Of a DNA stretch of 64,000 nucleotides, positions 43,000-51,536 are shown piece by piece. Numbering within the stretch: position 1 is the stretch's first letter; each line of letters begins with the position of its first letter. The notes under the pieces were generated by a model. The model ran no database searches and had not been told where the DNA came from. It saw only the letters and a program-made list of their open reading frames with translations. This DNA is from Nitrospirota bacterium (GTDB lineage Bacteria > Nitrospirota > Nitrospiria > Nitrospirales > Nitrospiraceae). The translations under genes and the position numbers were made by a program. The stretch lies in assembly GCA_040755395.1 (NCBI GenBank), contig JBFMAX010000009.1, positions 1 through 64,000 on the forward strand, written 5' to 3'.

Positions 43000-43367
43000 C
43001 GAGCGGACATTCCTTTGGGCGCGGACTTCGCTTCGATGAGGGCGATCAGGCGGGGGATGGTCTCGCGGCGTTCGAGCAAACGCGCCACCTGCGCGACTTC
43101 TTTATTGCTGAACGCCAACTCCAGAATCGGCGTGAGAAAGTACAACGCTTGGCTCCCGAGAAAGTTCATCGGGCCGACGGATTCCAGGAACAACGTGGCC
43201 GGCGTCGCCATCCCGCGTTGCACCACGGCGTCGGCCGCTCGTTCCAACAGGGCGATGTCCTCGACGGTGAAGGTCTTCCCGTTCGACGTCATGGCGAAGG
43301 CGCGCCGGAAACCGGCCCGAAATTCGCCGACCTTTTTCACGAGAAGTTCCCTGGACAATGCGACCAT
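42996..43367 (-). CDS. Small conserved cytoplasmic protein, first gene of unknown operon
   Basis: 123 residues, mostly helical, with no signal or membrane segment long enough to be certain. The segment LESVGPMNFLGSQALYFLTP followed by ILELAF looks like a conserved hydrophobic motif. The N-terminus is basic (LLVKKVGEFRAGFRRAFAM). It overlaps the GlmL-like gene by four bases (ATGA) and so is tightly coupled to it. It is the promoter-proximal gene, and the 164 bases upstream to the pgm start hold the divergent promoters. I do not recognise a family. Confidence 0.65.
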   Translation of the reverse strand: MVALSRELLVKKVGEFRAGFRRAFAMTSNGKTFTVEDIALLERAADAVVQRGMATPATLFLESVGPMNFLGSQALYFLTPILELAFSNKEVAQVARLLERRETIPRLIALIEAKSAPKGMSAR

Positions 43368-43531
43368 GACGAGTCGTGAAGGCCAGAGTCTGTGGAGCGA
43401 AACTCATTATAGGGAGGGGTCGGAGGAGAGTCAATTCGACCGGAGAACGCGACTTCGACCGGTTGACACGCAGCCGGGGGAGTCACTATGGTCGCATAGC
43501 TGATGTCCATGAAAACGGAAAGGAAACGGTC

Positions 43532-45187
43532 ATGGGCCTGAATCCGCTGGCGGGCAAACCCGCCTCTGCCTCGATCCTGATCAACGTTCCCCGACTGATC
43601 ACGGCGTACTACACGGAGAAGCCGGACCCTGCCGTGTGCGAGCAGCGGGTCGCCTTCGGCACGTCCGGTCATCGCGGCTCGGCCTTCAAACGCAGCTTCA
43701 ACGAAGCGCACATTCTGGCGATCACCCAGGCGATCTGCGACTATCGGAAGGTGCACGGCATCACCGGTCCTCTCTATCTCGGCATGGACACCCATGCGCT
43801 CTCGGAACCGGCGTTTGTCAGCACGGTCGAAGTGTTGGCGGCCAACGGGGTCGATGTCATGGTGGATCGCGCCGGAGGCTACACCCCGACGCCGGTCATT
43901 TCTCATGCCATTCTTACTTACAACCGCGGCCGAACCTCCGGTGTGGCCGACGGCATCGTCATCACCCCCTCGCACAATCCGCCGGAGGACGGCGGCTTCA
44001 AATACAACCCGCCGGCAGGCGGTCCTGCCGACACGCAGGTGACCAAATGGATCGAAGAGCGGGCGAACGCGCTGCTCTCCGACGACTTGCGCGGCATCGC
44101 ACAGGTTCCCTATGAACGCGCGCGCCGCGCTTCCACCACTCACGCGCATGACTACGTCGGCGCCTTCGTCGGCGATCTCCACGCCGTCGTGGACATGGAG
44201 GCCGTCCGGTCAGCCAAGCTGAAACTCGGCGTGGACCCCCTCGGCGGGTCCGGCGTGGCTTACTGGGAGCCGATCGCAGAACGGTACGGGCTGGAGATCG
44301 ACGTCGTCAATCCCGTGGTGGATCCGACGTTTCGTTTCATGCCTCTGGACTGGGATGCAAAGATCCGCATGGACTGCTCCTCGCCCTACGCCATGGCCAA
44401 CCTGATCGCGCTCAAGGATCGTTTCGATGTGGCGTTCGGGAACGACGCGGACAACGACCGGCATGGGATCGTCACGCGCTCGGCAGGACTCATGAACCCC
44501 AACCACTATCTCGCCGTGGCGATCCGGTATCTGTTTTCCCATCGTCCCGGATGGAAACCGGACGCGTCTGTGGGAAAGACGCTCGTCAGCAGCAGCCTGA
44601 TCGATCGCGTGGCGGCCAAACTCAGGCGGAAGCTCGTCGAAGTGCCCGTCGGCTTCAAATGGTTCGTGAACGGACTGCTGGATGGTTCACTCGGATTCGG
44701 CGGAGAGGAGAGCGCCGGCGCGTCGTTCCTGCGCCGCGACGGGAACGTGTGGACGACCGACAAGGACGGCATCATCATGGACCTGCTGGCGGGGGAGATG
44801 ATGGCGCGGACCGGCCGCGATCCGGCTCAACTCTATCATGAGCTGACCCGCGAGCTGGGCGATCCGGTTTACGAGCGGATCGACGCGCCCGCGACTCCGG
44901 AACAGAAGGTGATTTTATCCAGGCTTTCTCCTGATCAGGTGCAGATGACGGAACTGGCCGGCGACCGGATCATCGCGAAGCTCACTGCGGCACCCGGCAA
45001 CGGCGCGCCGATCGGCGGGCTGAAAGTCGTGACCGAGCACGGCTGGTTCGCCGCCCGGCCTTCCGGCACCGAAGACGTGTATAAGCTTTACGCCGAAAGC
45101 TTTCGCGGCGCGGACCATCTCCGCCGCATTCAGGACGAAGCCCGGGCATTGATCGCTGAGGCCCTCAAGGCGACAGGGCATGTTTAA
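43532..45187 (+). CDS. pgm: Phosphoglucomutase (alpha-D-phosphohexomutase family)
   Basis: 551 residues from ATG 43532. It has all four family motifs: the phosphoserine loop [17 protein letters not shown] near 143-158, the Mg-binding DADNDRHG near 306, the sugar-specificity loop [12 protein letters not shown] near 388, and the phosphate-binding [12 protein letters not shown] near 508. The length and the FGTSGHRG start (near 43) match the PgmA subclass acting on glucose-1-phosphate/glucose-6-phosphate. It links glycogen and glycolysis in the cytoplasm. It is divergent from the unknown operon. A second diverged copy of its last 45 codons lies downstream beyond a toxin-antitoxin pair. Confidence 0.93.
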   Translation: MGLNPLAGKPASASILINVPRLITAYYTEKPDPAVCEQRVAFGTSGHRGSAFKRSFNEAHILAITQAICDYRKVHGITGPLYLGMDTHALSEPAFVSTVEVLAANGVDVMVDRAGGYTPTPVISHAILTYNRGRTSGVADGIVITPSHNPPEDGGFKYNPPAGGPADTQVTKWIEERANALLSDDLRGIAQVPYERARRASTTHAHDYVGAFVGDLHAVVDMEAVRSAKLKLGVDPLGGSGVAYWEPIAERYGLEIDVVNPVVDPTFRFMPLDWDAKIRMDCSSPYAMANLIALKDRFDVAFGNDADNDRHGIVTRSAGLMNPNHYLAVAIRYLFSHRPGWKPDASVGKTLVSSSLIDRVAAKLRRKLVEVPVGFKWFVNGLLDGSLGFGGEESAGASFLRRDGNVWTTDKDGIIMDLLAGEMMARTGRDPAQLYHELTRELGDPVYERIDAPATPEQKVILSRLSPDQVQMTELAGDRIIAKLTAAPGNGAPIGGLKVVTEHGWFAARPSGTEDVYKLYAESFRGADHLRRIQDEARALIAEALKATGHV

Positions 45188-45289
45188 GGGAGAGGCGTAA
45201 GGTGTTCAACGAGAGGCACTGACGAAGGTTGACGGAGACTGCAGGATGTATTACAGTGCGTATGACGTCCTGGCATATGGAGGAAACTT

Positions 45290-45550
45290 ATGGGTATCCG
45301 AACGGTCCGACTGGACGACGAAGCGGAGAAAGTACTGAAGCAGGTGACGCAGAAGATGGGTTGGTCTGTCTCTGCTGCACTGAAGCGCGGCATACTGGTC
45401 TTGCGAGATGAGGTGACACGGCGTGCCACACAGTTGCCTTTCGAAGTGTACCGTCGTCTCGACCTCGGGCCTGGAGGCTACGCGATTGGGCCATCGACTG
45501 AGACGCGACGCGGAGTGCAGGCCGTACTCCGACGGAAACATCGTCGATGA
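45290..45550 (+). CDS. Ribbon-helix-helix-like antitoxin
   Basis: 86 residues. The first 45 resemble a ribbon-helix-helix DNA-binding antitoxin (MGIRTVRLDDEAEKVLKQVT, then SVSAALKRGILVLRDEV), while the basic C-terminal tail (RRGVQAVLRRKHRR) would bind the toxin. A GGAGG Shine-Dalgarno lies eight bases before ATG 45290. The last four bases overlap the PIN-domain gene, the usual antitoxin-toxin coupling. The pair is flanked by duplicated phosphoglucomutase 3' ends. Confidence 0.75.
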   Translation: MGIRTVRLDDEAEKVLKQVTQKMGWSVSAALKRGILVLRDEVTRRATQLPFEVYRRLDLGPGGYAIGPSTETRRGVQAVLRRKHRR

Positions 45551-45960
45551 TCCTTGTGGATACCGGCCCGTTCGTGGCGTTGTTCGATCCTCAAGATGCC
45601 GAGCACGGACGATGCAAGGACATACTCAGCACGTTGCGTGATACGCTTTTCACCACTGTTCCTGTCTTGGCTGAAACCTTCCATCTGTTAACGCCGAACA
45701 GCATAGGGGCTGACCGCTTGCGCGATTTCATCCTCGACGGCGGGGTTTCCGTGTGGTTCATGGATCAGGCAGCGGTGGTACGTGCGTTTGAACTGATGGA
45801 GCAGTACGGTGACCATCCCATGGATCTCGCGGACGCCTCCCTCATTGTAGCGGCAGAATCGCTGCGTACGACAAAGGTTTTCACGCTCGATCACGCCGAC
45901 TTTGATGGGTATCGCATCCGCCGTGGTCACCGTCATATCAAAGTGGATACTCTGGGATAG
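45547..45960 (+). CDS. PIN-domain (VapC-like) ribonuclease toxin
   Basis: 137 residues with the PIN acidic residues: Asp in ILVDTGPFVALFD, Glu in PVLAETFHLL, Asp in MDLADASLIVAAE and a final acidic residue in TLDHADFDGYR. PIN toxins cleave tRNA or rRNA and are bound by their antitoxin. The start overlaps the antitoxin by four bases. The gene ends just before the phosphoglucomutase-like remnant. The codon composition is somewhat less GC-rich than in neighbouring genes, consistent with acquisition. Confidence 0.85.
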   Translation: MILVDTGPFVALFDPQDAEHGRCKDILSTLRDTLFTTVPVLAETFHLLTPNSIGADRLRDFILDGGVSVWFMDQAAVVRAFELMEQYGDHPMDLADASLIVAAESLRTTKVFTLDHADFDGYRIRRGHRHIKVDTLG

Positions 45961-45972
45961 ATCGGGGCCAAG

Positions 45973-46112
45973 CCGACCACGGCGCCCGGCCCTCCGGCAC
46001 CGAAGACGTGTACAAGCTTGACGCCGAAAGCTTTCGCGGCACGGACCATCTCCGCCGCGTCCAGGAGGAAACCCAGGGGTTGATCGGCAAGGCGCCGGCG
46101 GCGGAAAAGTAA
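45973..46112 (+). pseudogene. Duplicate 3' fragment of phosphoglucomutase
   Basis: From about 45981 the frame reads [20 protein letters not shown] and continues to a TAA at 46110-46112. It matches the end of the complete gene ([20 protein letters not shown]) with scattered substitutions and a different tail. The nucleotide match is near-exact over the first 75 or so bases and then weaker. A nine-base deletion separates it from further homology at 45973-45980. It is a diverged allele's 3' end left after insertion or replacement. No start is possible. Confidence 0.85.
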
Positions 46113-46173
46113 AACCGTTCCAGTCACAGGACTTGAGGACGACAGCCGTCCACGAGCTCAGGTCGGTGATCTG

Positions 46174-46809
46174 TTACTTCATGTCTTGCGCGGGAACGAG
46201 CCGCAGATGCCCCCGCCGGTTTTGCTGATAACAGGCCTCATTGTGTTGGCGGCAGAACGGGAGTTCCTTGCCGTATGAAATCCAGGCTAGTTGGCCCGGG
46301 TTCACACCGAGGTTGATGAGATAATTCCGAGCCGCCTTCGCCCGGTTCTCTCCCAGAATCAGGTTGTACTCGAAACTGCCGCGCTCGTCGCAGTGGCCCT
46401 CTATGGTCACACCGACGTCCGGGCGTGCTTTGATCCACTGGGCATCGCGGGCCAACGCTCGCTTGCCGTCTTCCGTCAGCGCCCAACTGTCGAAGGCAAA
46501 GAAGACATCCTGCAGCGCCCCCGTCGCCGGCATAGGACGCACCTCGGCGATCCGCCGATTGCCGGTCTCGCGGGATTCGGCTTCGACCACCTTGGGCCCG
46601 CTCCCGAGTTGGACCTCCGAGGGATTTTTCCCCGGAACCACGGGGGCAAATCCGGTCAGCCCGCTCTCCTTCTCGCCCGACTGACGAAAAACCGACAGGC
46701 TTGGAAAATCTGAATCGCTCTGCGTCCAACGGCTGCTGCACGCTGAGGCGGTCAACATCAGCAGGCAGATACTCCCTGCAAGACAGGGTATCGTGCACCG
46801 GGAAACCAT
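46174..46809 (-). CDS. Pal-like peptidoglycan-associated lipoprotein (OmpA_C domain)
   Basis: 211 residues. A lipoprotein signal (CLLMLTASAC, lipobox SAC) is followed by a 75-residue linker and then an OmpA-like domain (about 95-205). VFFAFDSWALTEDGKRALA, VTIEGHCDERGSFEYN (the Asp and Arg that bind diaminopimelate) and LGENRAKAARNYLINLGV are all typical of Pal. The end, QNRRGHLRLVP, is a slightly unusual version of the NRRV motif. It is likely to tether the outer membrane to peptidoglycan. It is divergent from another OmpA-domain lipoprotein, with a 391-base gap between them. Confidence 0.88.
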   Translation of the reverse strand: MVSRCTIPCLAGSICLLMLTASACSSRWTQSDSDFPSLSVFRQSGEKESGLTGFAPVVPGKNPSEVQLGSGPKVVEAESRETGNRRIAEVRPMPATGALQDVFFAFDSWALTEDGKRALARDAQWIKARPDVGVTIEGHCDERGSFEYNLILGENRAKAARNYLINLGVNPGQLAWISYGKELPFCRQHNEACYQQNRRGHLRLVPAQDMK

Positions 46810-46960
46810 AGGGCCTCCTCCGTTTGAAGCACCTTCGATGCCGAGACACCCGCCACTCTTTCACGGTTTTGCCGCGGATGTTCTCCGGCTGAACTTCGGT
46901 TGTCTTGGTCGTCGTCGAGGGAATGTCGAAATAAGCATAGCACCGCCCAGATGTGCAGTT

Positions 46961-46989
46961 TTGACACGCTCTGTAGGGGCGCTCATACA
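46961..46989 (+). promoter_or_regulatory. Sigma-70 promoter for the OmpA-domain lipoprotein gene
   Basis: TTGACA (46961-46966) and CATACA (46984-46989) are separated by exactly 17 bases in the 391-base spacer between divergent lipoprotein genes. It would give a leader of about 205 bases before ATG 47201. The rest of the spacer (46810-47200) shows no gene. Confidence 0.55.
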
Positions 46990-47200
46990 AGCCCAGATTT
47001 GGAAGGCCCTTCTAAATCCGTCCATCGGCAGTTGCCGGCTTGTGGCATTGTCGTTGCTCAACTCCAAAGGGTTCCTCTTTAACCGAGCCGCGTTGGGGGG
47101 CAGATTTGCGCGGGTGAGTACCACGCGGAACCGGTTCCACAAGCGGAACGCGAGAACGAACAGGCAGACAACCCACACGGAATCGAGTGAGGAGGTCAAC

Positions 47201-48505
47201 ATGAACCACAGAGCGTGTGCGCTGGCCCTATTGTGCGCTGTCACAGTGAGCGGATGCGTCAGCGGGGAACGCTATAGACAGACGCTGGGAGAGCTCGCCC
47301 AGGCCCGGAAAGCCTCGGCCCAGACCTCCGCGGCATTTGAGGCCTTCAAGCAACAGGCGGCCGCCGAGGCCGAGCAATTCAGGAAACACGCGGCGGACGA
47401 AATCGCGGCGCTTCAGCGGGAGTTGAGCAACGCCAGAAAGGCCTTTGAGGACGCGACCGCCCGCCTGGCGGCCGTCGAAAAAGAAAAGGAACAGGCGACA
47501 GCGGCGCTGGCTCAGGCCCGGGATCAGGCGCGCGAACTGGAGACGAAGCTCGCCGCCGAGCAGGCGAAAACCGACGCGTTGCAGCAGGATAAACAGCGGC
47601 TGTTAGCCGGGACCACCACCGCACAAGATGAAATCGCCAGGCTCCAGAAACGCGCCGGAGAGCTGGAGACGGAAAGCGCGCGGGCCAAAGACCTCGAAAA
47701 ACGGCTGTCGGAGCGGGACCGGGAAATCGGCACGCTGCGCCAAGCCGCGGCGGATCGAGAAAGCCTGGCAACCAAGCTTGCGGCGCTGACTCAGGAGGTG
47801 GAGCAAAGCAAGCAGCGCGTCGCGGCCCTGACCAGTGAGCTGGCGGCTGTCACCGGGGAGGCGGCCCGGGTTCGGACTGAGCGCGACCAGACGCTTCAGG
47901 ACCTTGGCAAGCTTCAAGCCTCGCTCGAACAGGAGCAAGAACGGTTGAGGGCTGAGGCGGAAGAAAAAGCCCGTTTGGAACAGGATCGAGCCGCCAAGGA
48001 AGCGGAGATCCAGCGTCTCACCAAAACGCATGAAGATCTGACCAAATCCTTGCAGGCCGAAATTGCGAAGGGGGACATTACGATCAAGCAGGTGCGGGAC
48101 CGGCTCACGATCAACATGGTGGACCGTGTGCTGTTCGACTCCGGTCAGGCGAAGGTCAAACCGGCCGGGCTCAAGGTGCTCAAGCAGGTGAGCGAGATTT
48201 TGAAGAAGGTGACGGACAAGCAGATCCGGATCGAAGGCCACACCGATAACGTGGCGATCGGCGCGAAGCTCAAGGACCGCATCCCGACCAACTGGGAATT
48301 GTCCACCGCGCGCGCCACCAGCGTCGTGCGCTACCTCATCGAAGAGGGCGGTGTAAATCCCGCCAACTTGTCGGCGGTCGGCTATGCCGATACGCAGCCG
48401 ATCGCGAGCAACGAGACCGAGGAAGGCCGCACGGCGAACCGCCGTATTGAGATTGTGCTGTATCCGAAAGACCTGTCGGAAATTGCAAAAAAGATGAAAC
48501 TGTAA
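47201..48505 (+). CDS. OmpA-family lipoprotein with long coiled coil
   Basis: 434 residues. A lipoprotein signal peptide (LALLCAVTVSGC) is followed by a coiled coil from about 25 to 310, rich in Ala, Glu, Gln and Arg heptads. An OmpA-like peptidoglycan-binding domain follows (about 320-430): VDRVLFDSGQAKVKPAGLKV, IRIEGHTDNVAIG, NWELSTARATSVVRYLIEEG and GRTANRRIEIVL. It probably spans the periplasm from membrane to wall. ATG 47201 with an adjacent GGAGG is chosen over an in-frame ATG at 46793, because the signal peptide starts there and a good promoter lies within the longer form. Confidence 0.88.
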   Translation: MNHRACALALLCAVTVSGCVSGERYRQTLGELAQARKASAQTSAAFEAFKQQAAAEAEQFRKHAADEIAALQRELSNARKAFEDATARLAAVEKEKEQATAALAQARDQARELETKLAAEQAKTDALQQDKQRLLAGTTTAQDEIARLQKRAGELETESARAKDLEKRLSERDREIGTLRQAAADRESLATKLAALTQEVEQSKQRVAALTSELAAVTGEAARVRTERDQTLQDLGKLQASLEQEQERLRAEAEEKARLEQDRAAKEAEIQRLTKTHEDLTKSLQAEIAKGDITIKQVRDRLTINMVDRVLFDSGQAKVKPAGLKVLKQVSEILKKVTDKQIRIEGHTDNVAIGAKLKDRIPTNWELSTARATSVVRYLIEEGGVNPANLSAVGYADTQPIASNETEEGRTANRRIEIVLYPKDLSEIAKKMKL

Positions 48506-48586
48506 ATCGCGGGTCGGCGACCTGAAGGAAGGAAAACTCATAGCCTGCACGGGCGGAAGTGAAAGACAGGATAATGGGCGTACGGG

Positions 48587-49531
48587 CTACGTCTGAACCG
48601 TGCGCCCATCCAGAGGCCCGTGAGAATCGCCGCTCTGCTCTGCGGCGTGGTAGGAACTTCGCACCAGCGGGCCGGATTCGACGTAGGCAAACCCCATCGC
48701 CAGACCCTCGGCTTTCAACGCGGCGAACTCGTCGGGATGATAGAAACGGGCGACCGGCAGGTGCTGTTTGGTCGGTTGGAGGTACTGGCCGATTGTGATG
48801 ATGTCACAGCCGACCGACCGAAGGTCACGCATGGCGTCCCGCACTTCCTCCATGGTCTCGCCCATTCCGACGATCAGGCCTGACTTGGTTCGCATCCCCA
48901 TCTTCTTGGCACGATCCAACAACTCGATCGATCGTTGATATTTACCCTGTGGCCGGATGGACGGAAACAGCCGGCGCACCGTTTCGATGTTGTGGTTGAG
49001 GATATCCGGCTTCTCGGCCGCGACCGTCGCCAATGCCGCTTCCTGGCCTTCAAAGTCCGGGATGAGGACCTCCACCGCGCAGGTCGGAATCAATCGTCTG
49101 ATCTCTCGGATGGTCTCGGCGAAAATGGACGCCCCGCCGTCTTCCAATTCGTCCCGGTTGACGGAGGTGATCACGGCGTGCCGCAGTCCCAAGGCTCGGA
49201 CCGCCTCGGCGACGCGCCTCGGTTCTTCGAGGTCAAGCGTATGGGGCCGGCCCGTCGTCACTGCGCAATAGTGGCACCGGCGGGTACAGATGTCGCCCAG
49301 GATCAAAAAGGTCGCCGTGCGGGCGTTCCAACATTCCCAGACGTTCGGACAGCGCGCTTCTTCGCAGATGGTGTGGAGATCGAGCGTATCCATGATCCGC
49401 CGGATGTCCCGGTAGTTCGGCCCCTGCTGGATGCGGACCTTGAACCAAGGCGGAAGGCGGCGGGTCTCGCGGATAGCTGACGGCGTCTCTCCGTCGGCCT
49501 TCCGCACCTCGGATATCGGCACGAAGCTCAT
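48587..49531 (-). CDS. lipA: Lipoyl synthase
   Basis: 314 residues. It is a radical SAM enzyme inserting two sulfurs into octanoyl-lysine to make lipoate on E2 and related domains. The auxiliary cluster Cys are C56, C61 and C67 (ICEEARCPNVWEC), and the SAM cluster is C82-x3-C86-x2-C89 (CTRRCHYC). GLIVGMGETMEE and the C-terminal YVESGPLVRSSYHA, with its conserved Ser ligand, are present. It starts inside the last four bases of the E2 gene, its direct acceptor substrate, so the genes are coupled. It is the last gene of the pyruvate dehydrogenase operon. Confidence 0.96.
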   Translation of the reverse strand: MSFVPISEVRKADGETPSAIRETRRLPPWFKVRIQQGPNYRDIRRIMDTLDLHTICEEARCPNVWECWNARTATFLILGDICTRRCHYCAVTTGRPHTLDLEEPRRVAEAVRALGLRHAVITSVNRDELEDGGASIFAETIREIRRLIPTCAVEVLIPDFEGQEAALATVAAEKPDILNHNIETVRRLFPSIRPQGKYQRSIELLDRAKKMGMRTKSGLIVGMGETMEEVRDAMRDLRSVGCDIITIGQYLQPTKQHLPVARFYHPDEFAALKAEGLAMGFAYVESGPLVRSSYHAAEQSGDSHGPLDGRTVQT

Positions 49532-50730
49532 GCTTGCTCCTTCGGCAGAATCAATTCCAGAGGATGTTCCAGGATACGTTTGAATTCTCTCAGAAACTGC
49601 GCTCCTTGCATGCCGTCGATGGCGCGATGGTCGCAGGACATGGTGACTTTCATGCGCCGACTGATTTTCACGGTCCCCTCCTCCACCGCCGGCACGTCGC
49701 GAATGGCCCCGACGGCCAAGGCCGCAGCCTCTGGAGGCATGAGCACGGCGATGAAATTCTCCACGTCGAACATCCCCAGGTTGGAGATGGTGAACGTGGC
49801 GCCTGTGTACTCCTGCGGTTGCAGGCGTTTGCCGCGCGCCCGTTCGATCAACGAGCGCGACTCGACCGCGATCTGCTCGAGGGACTTGACGCCGCAGTTT
49901 CGGACGACCGGCGCGACGAGCCCGTCGACCATGCCGACGGCGACGCCGATATCGATCGAGCCGTGCCGGCGGATGGCCTCGCCTGTGAAGGAGGCGTTGA
50001 TCTCCGGATGTTTAGCGAGCGCCAACGCCGCCGCTTTGATCAGCAGATCCGTCACGCTCGGATGCGTGCGGCGGCTATGTTTGAACTGCTGGCGCAGCCG
50101 CTCGGCTTCTTCCATGTCGATTTCGGTCGTGAGGTAAAAATGCGGGACCGGCGCCTTGCTCTGGATGGTGGCCCGTACAATGGCCTTGCGCATCTGGCTC
50201 AGCGGGACATCAACACCTGCGGAGGGGGCCGGTCGGGCGGCGGCCGCCTCCAACACATCTTCCTCGACGATCCGCCCGTCCGGACCGGTGCCGGTGATCG
50301 TGGAGAGATCGACGCCCTTCTCGGCGGCCAACGCCTTCGCGCGGGGCGAGGCGAGGATGCGCGTCGGTTTGGCGGCCGGTTCCGCGGCCGCGGGCGGAGC
50401 CTCGGACGGCGGCTTGGATGGGGCCGGCTTCTCGGTCTTTGTCGAGGGCGCGGCCTCGATACGGTCGGCCAGTGCGGCGGTGATATCCTCGTCGGCCTCC
50501 GCGATCACTCCGATCAGGGTGCCGGATTTGACGGTTTCGCCCTCGCGGACCAGAATCTTGCGCAGGATGCCGGAGGCGAAGGCCTCCAGGTCCATGACGG
50601 CTTTATCCGTTTCAATTTCGGCCAGGACATCGCCGGCCGCCACCTTGTCGCCTTCGTGTTTCTTCCATTTGACGACGACGCCTTCTTCCATCGTGTCCGT
50701 CAGTTTGGGCATCACGACACGACTCGCCAT
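49528..50730 (-). CDS. pdhC: Dihydrolipoamide acetyltransferase (pyruvate dehydrogenase E2)
   Basis: 400 residues. It has one lipoyl domain (lipoylated K43 in EIETDKAVMDL), an Ala/Pro linker, a peripheral-subunit binding domain (about 125-165, SPRAKALAAEKGVDLSTITG), and an acetyltransferase domain with DHRAIDG (His near 368, Asp near 372). It transfers acetyl groups to CoA in the 2-oxoacid dehydrogenase core. It is preceded in the operon by E1 beta and two small unknown genes, and followed with overlap by lipA. No E3 gene is adjacent. Confidence 0.92.
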   Translation of the reverse strand: MASRVVMPKLTDTMEEGVVVKWKKHEGDKVAAGDVLAEIETDKAVMDLEAFASGILRKILVREGETVKSGTLIGVIAEADEDITAALADRIEAAPSTKTEKPAPSKPPSEAPPAAAEPAAKPTRILASPRAKALAAEKGVDLSTITGTGPDGRIVEEDVLEAAAARPAPSAGVDVPLSQMRKAIVRATIQSKAPVPHFYLTTEIDMEEAERLRQQFKHSRRTHPSVTDLLIKAAALALAKHPEINASFTGEAIRRHGSIDIGVAVGMVDGLVAPVVRNCGVKSLEQIAVESRSLIERARGKRLQPQEYTGATFTISNLGMFDVENFIAVLMPPEAAALAVGAIRDVPAVEEGTVKISRRMKVTMSCDHRAIDGMQGAQFLREFKRILEHPLELILPKEQA

Positions 50731-50769
50731 TGACCGCTCCTTGTGTTCAGCTTACCACCGATTGCGGAG

Positions 50770-51126
50770 TTACGTGTTGAACCATCGGCGTAGCCATCTG
50801 AATACGTTGAAGAGTCCGTGTTCCTCCGGTTGCCGCGTCGGGTCCGGATACTCGACCCAAGGTTCTTGAGACCCCAGATACACGCCGTTACGAACGCTCA
50901 CCCGGCTTCTGAGTTGACGGTAGCCTCGTACCTGGAGAACCCGAACAAGCTCGATCAGCGCGGCTTCCCGGGTGTCTTTCTCGTCAGTCAGAATGCGCTC
51001 GGTCTCGTACCGGAAGACGGCCCTGTACCCGTCGCCGGCGCGCTCGAAGTCGACCGACCGGTTGAATCCCCGCTCGCGGGCATCGAGGCCGGCCAATTGA
51101 TAGGTTTCCGTCTGGGCGGTCGCCAT
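50770..51126 (-). CDS. Small conserved protein of the PDH operon
   Basis: 118 residues from ATG 51126. It is probably cytoplasmic, with a strand/helix pattern: AVFRYETERILTDEKDTREA, ALIELVRVLQVRGYRQLRSR and VSVRNGVYLGSQEPWVEYPD. The C-terminus ends in an aromatic basic helix (LFNVFRWLRRWF) that could bind a membrane or a partner. It lies between a second unknown gene and E2, with 26-39 base gaps. Position suggests an accessory role in pyruvate dehydrogenase. I do not recognise a family. Confidence 0.65.
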   Translation of the reverse strand: MATAQTETYQLAGLDARERGFNRSVDFERAGDGYRAVFRYETERILTDEKDTREAALIELVRVLQVRGYRQLRSRVSVRNGVYLGSQEPWVEYPDPTRQPEEHGLFNVFRWLRRWFNT

Positions 51127-51152
51127 CGCGCGTGGTGACGTTTCGGACGCCG

Positions 51153-51521
51153 TTATTGTGCGCGGAAGACGGCCAGCAAGTCGCTCAGGGCGATCGTCTT
51201 GTTTTTCAGCACCACGCGCTCGGCCTTCAAGTCTTTTAACACGGAGGCCTTCCCCGTTCCGCCCTTCAGACAGGCAGCGCCCAGTGCAAGGACTCGGTCG
51301 CATTCTTGTTCGACCTTGCCCTTCACCACCGGGTTCACCGTCAGAATCTCCAGCATCTTGGACCTGGTCGAAGAGAGATGCGCCTCCAGCTCCTCGTCCG
51401 GATAGGCCTTCCGAGCCGCCTCGTCCACGCAACGGTCCAGATATTGGGTCAGGAATACGTAGAGTCGAACCAGGGTCTCGGTGATTTCGATGTGCCCCAT
51501 CGTGACGGATTGTCCGGCCAT
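51153..51521 (-). CDS. Small helical protein of the PDH operon
   Basis: 122 residues, almost entirely helical (EITETLVRLYVFLTQYLDRC, EELEAHLSSTRSKMLEILTV, VKGKVEQECDRVLALGAACL). It has three Cys but no metal motif. It lies 15 bases downstream of E1 beta, with a GGAGGACG Shine-Dalgarno, and 26 bases upstream of the 118-residue gene. I recognise no family. Its fixed place inside the pyruvate dehydrogenase genes argues for a structural or regulatory partner. Confidence 0.65.
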   Translation of the reverse strand: MAGQSVTMGHIEITETLVRLYVFLTQYLDRCVDEAARKAYPDEELEAHLSSTRSKMLEILTVNPVVKGKVEQECDRVLALGAACLKGGTGKASVLKDLKAERVVLKNKTIALSDLLAVFRAQ

Positions 51522-51536
51522 ACGTCGTCCTCCTTG

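Noticed and set aside
46793-47200. Upstream in-frame extension of the OmpA-domain lipoprotein
   Set aside because: It overlaps the divergent pal start and a TTGACA promoter; the lipoprotein signal peptide begins at 47201.
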